A stretch of DNA of 64,000 bases from Musa acuminata AAA Group. Lineage: Eukaryota > Streptophyta > Magnoliopsida > Zingiberales > Musaceae. The notes under the pieces are model-generated. The model made no database searches. It saw only the letters and a list, made by a program, of their open reading frames with translations, and was not told the DNA's origin. Made by a program: the position numbers and the translations under genes. How positions within the stretch are numbered: position 1 is the first letter of the stretch; every line of letters starts with the position of its first letter. Shown here one piece after another: positions 62,743-64,000 of the stretch. The stretch spans positions 37,506,001 to 37,570,000 of the forward strand of contig NC_088342.1 in assembly GCF_036884655.1 (NCBI RefSeq). Reading direction: 5' to 3'.

Positions 62743-64000
62743 ATTTGAATCTCAGATTATGATGATGAAACCAACTGATAGTGTTTATGATTTAATCTGT
62801 ATTTTGAGTGATGCAGGATGCTTTGACCAAGGAGAGACAAATAAAATAGGAAGAATTATGTTGGGCCGGAGAAAAACATGTCAAAAGATTGGACGTCGAG
62901 CCGAAGGATTGGTCGATGTATCGATAGAAGGCTTCAAGCCATAAGTTCGGGCATTGGATCAAGAAGAGCAAATATTGCGCCAAGAAAATTGGAGTTGCAG
63001 AGGTCAACTGACCGATTGGGCAATAGGCCGCAAGAGAGGACGTTGTGTCGAACAATCGGACGAGGCGTCGATGAACCAATGACGTGCCAGACAACATTTA
63101 ATTAGCTTAGTATTAATTATCTAGATCGAAGTAGGTTTTAGGTGTGCAGGATTAACTATGATAGCAAGGCATAAAGTAAAATGAAGTCCCGGAGTTAAGG
63201 ATGCGATTTTGTTGGGAGTTCGAGACTTCGTCGGAATTTTGGACGTTTGTCGGAAGTTCTGCCGGAATTAACCGAGAAGTCCAAGAGCTTGCTAAAGAAG
63301 CTCGTCGGAACTCGCCAAGAAGATTGTCGTGAAGTCCAGGAGCTTACCGGGAGTCCACTGGAACATTGCCGAGAGATCGTCGAAAGTTCGCCGGAAGAAA
63401 AATAGACTTACGGACTTGTTTAGCTTAGTAATTGTCTTAGATTTCGTAGTTAGTATATAATTGAGATTGGAATTGGGCCAACCCAATTAGGGGCCAGGTG
63501 GGCCTATGTATGGACTGTGTTGGGCCCAATGAAAGGCCCAAACAGTGACCCAATATGTGGCACCGTCATGGGACAATCTCCGAGACTATGTCAGGTAGTG
63601 GTACTGCCCATACACAGTCTTCGAGATGCGGTCAGGCGGTGGTACCGCCCAGTGCAGGGTGTCAGGCAATGGTACCGCCAGGACCCCAAAAACCAAGGAT
63701 GAGATATTTTTAGGCTCTAAGTTTGAATCAACTTGAGGCCTATAAATACCCCTCTCATCCCTGGTTAAATTACACAAGTATTGAGAGTGAAAAAAGAAAG
63801 AAATGCTACTGTAATCTTGTGTGAATTCATCTCCTAAGTGTTAGAATAGTTTGAGAGAGGAGTAAATGGGGGTGTAAGGGTTATCTCCTAAACCCAGTAA
63901 AAGGATAAAGAGCTATAAAAGGTGATTGGTCTTCGCGTATTGAAGGAAGACCAATAGTGGATGCCGGTGGCCTCGACGAAAGAGGAATCGGTGGAGTGGA
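62743..64000 (+). repeat. Second copia LTR copy, plus orientation, cut by window end
   Basis: Begins TTTGAATCTCAGATTATGAT in the same orientation as the preceding copy. It contains the conserved LTR reading frame (about 63250-63408), a TATAAATA box near 63739 and CCTCTCATCCCTGGTT. It is closer to the 56-58 kb LTR than the 61.6 kb copy is and continues beyond the window. Confidence 0.8.

Overview
The window is nuclear DNA of a flowering plant. The genes have GT-AG introns (plus two GC-AG introns), plant-specific families (FAF-like, E-class PPR, MUB, NPH3) and dense LTR retrotransposons. GC-rich single-exon genes sit in AT-rich intergenic DNA, which points to a monocot. My best guess is a Zingiberales/banana-type genome, but that is an inference from style and not proved here. 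No prokaryotic, organellar, CRISPR or toxin locus was seen.

Left third (1-35 kb) is gene-bearing. In order: the 3'-incomplete MUB gene for a membrane-anchored ubiquitin-fold protein (minus), about 6.6 kb without recognisable genes, a FAF-like gene (plus), a 12-exon MIC60/mitofilin gene (plus, 634 aa), an E-class PPR gene resembling OTP87 (minus, intronless), a 10-exon type I inositol-polyphosphate 5-phosphatase (plus, 551 aa), a single-exon receptor-like pseudokinase without a leucine-rich-repeat ectodomain (plus), and an NPH3-domain pseudogene. MIC60 introns carry a decayed RTE-clade LINE and an 889-bp hAT-like element with a perfect 8-bp target-site duplication.

Middle (36-48.7 kb): a plastid-type octanoyltransferase LIP2p gene (minus; three conserved exons, first exon not settled), then a 6.26-kb Ty3/gypsy chromovirus with both LTRs and a perfect 5-bp duplication. 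This element is full of stops and carries a 668-bp hAT-like insertion in its RNase H region. A nearby duplicate of the target sequence preserves the empty site.

Right third (49-64 kb) is almost all retrotransposon: an LTR-like remnant, a minus-strand sirevirus-like Ty1/copia element (51344-58536, duplication AGAAT) with long LTRs of about 1.55 kb underlying length, one LTR split by a 1.06-kb retroelement and the other internally duplicated. A degraded copia fragment with primer-binding site and gag follows, then two head-to-tail LTR copies running off the window.

The genes are ordinary housekeeping and regulatory loci acting in different compartments: mitochondrial cristae (MIC60), organellar RNA (PPR), plastid lipoylation (LIP2p), phosphoinositide signalling and ubiquitin-fold membrane anchoring. 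They do not form a pathway. The less ordinary signals are in the repeats: tandem hairpin-plus-primer-site cassettes, a reading frame conserved among LTR copies, nested hAT-like elements, and the uncertain first exon of LIP2p. I did not find evidence of a wholly new system.
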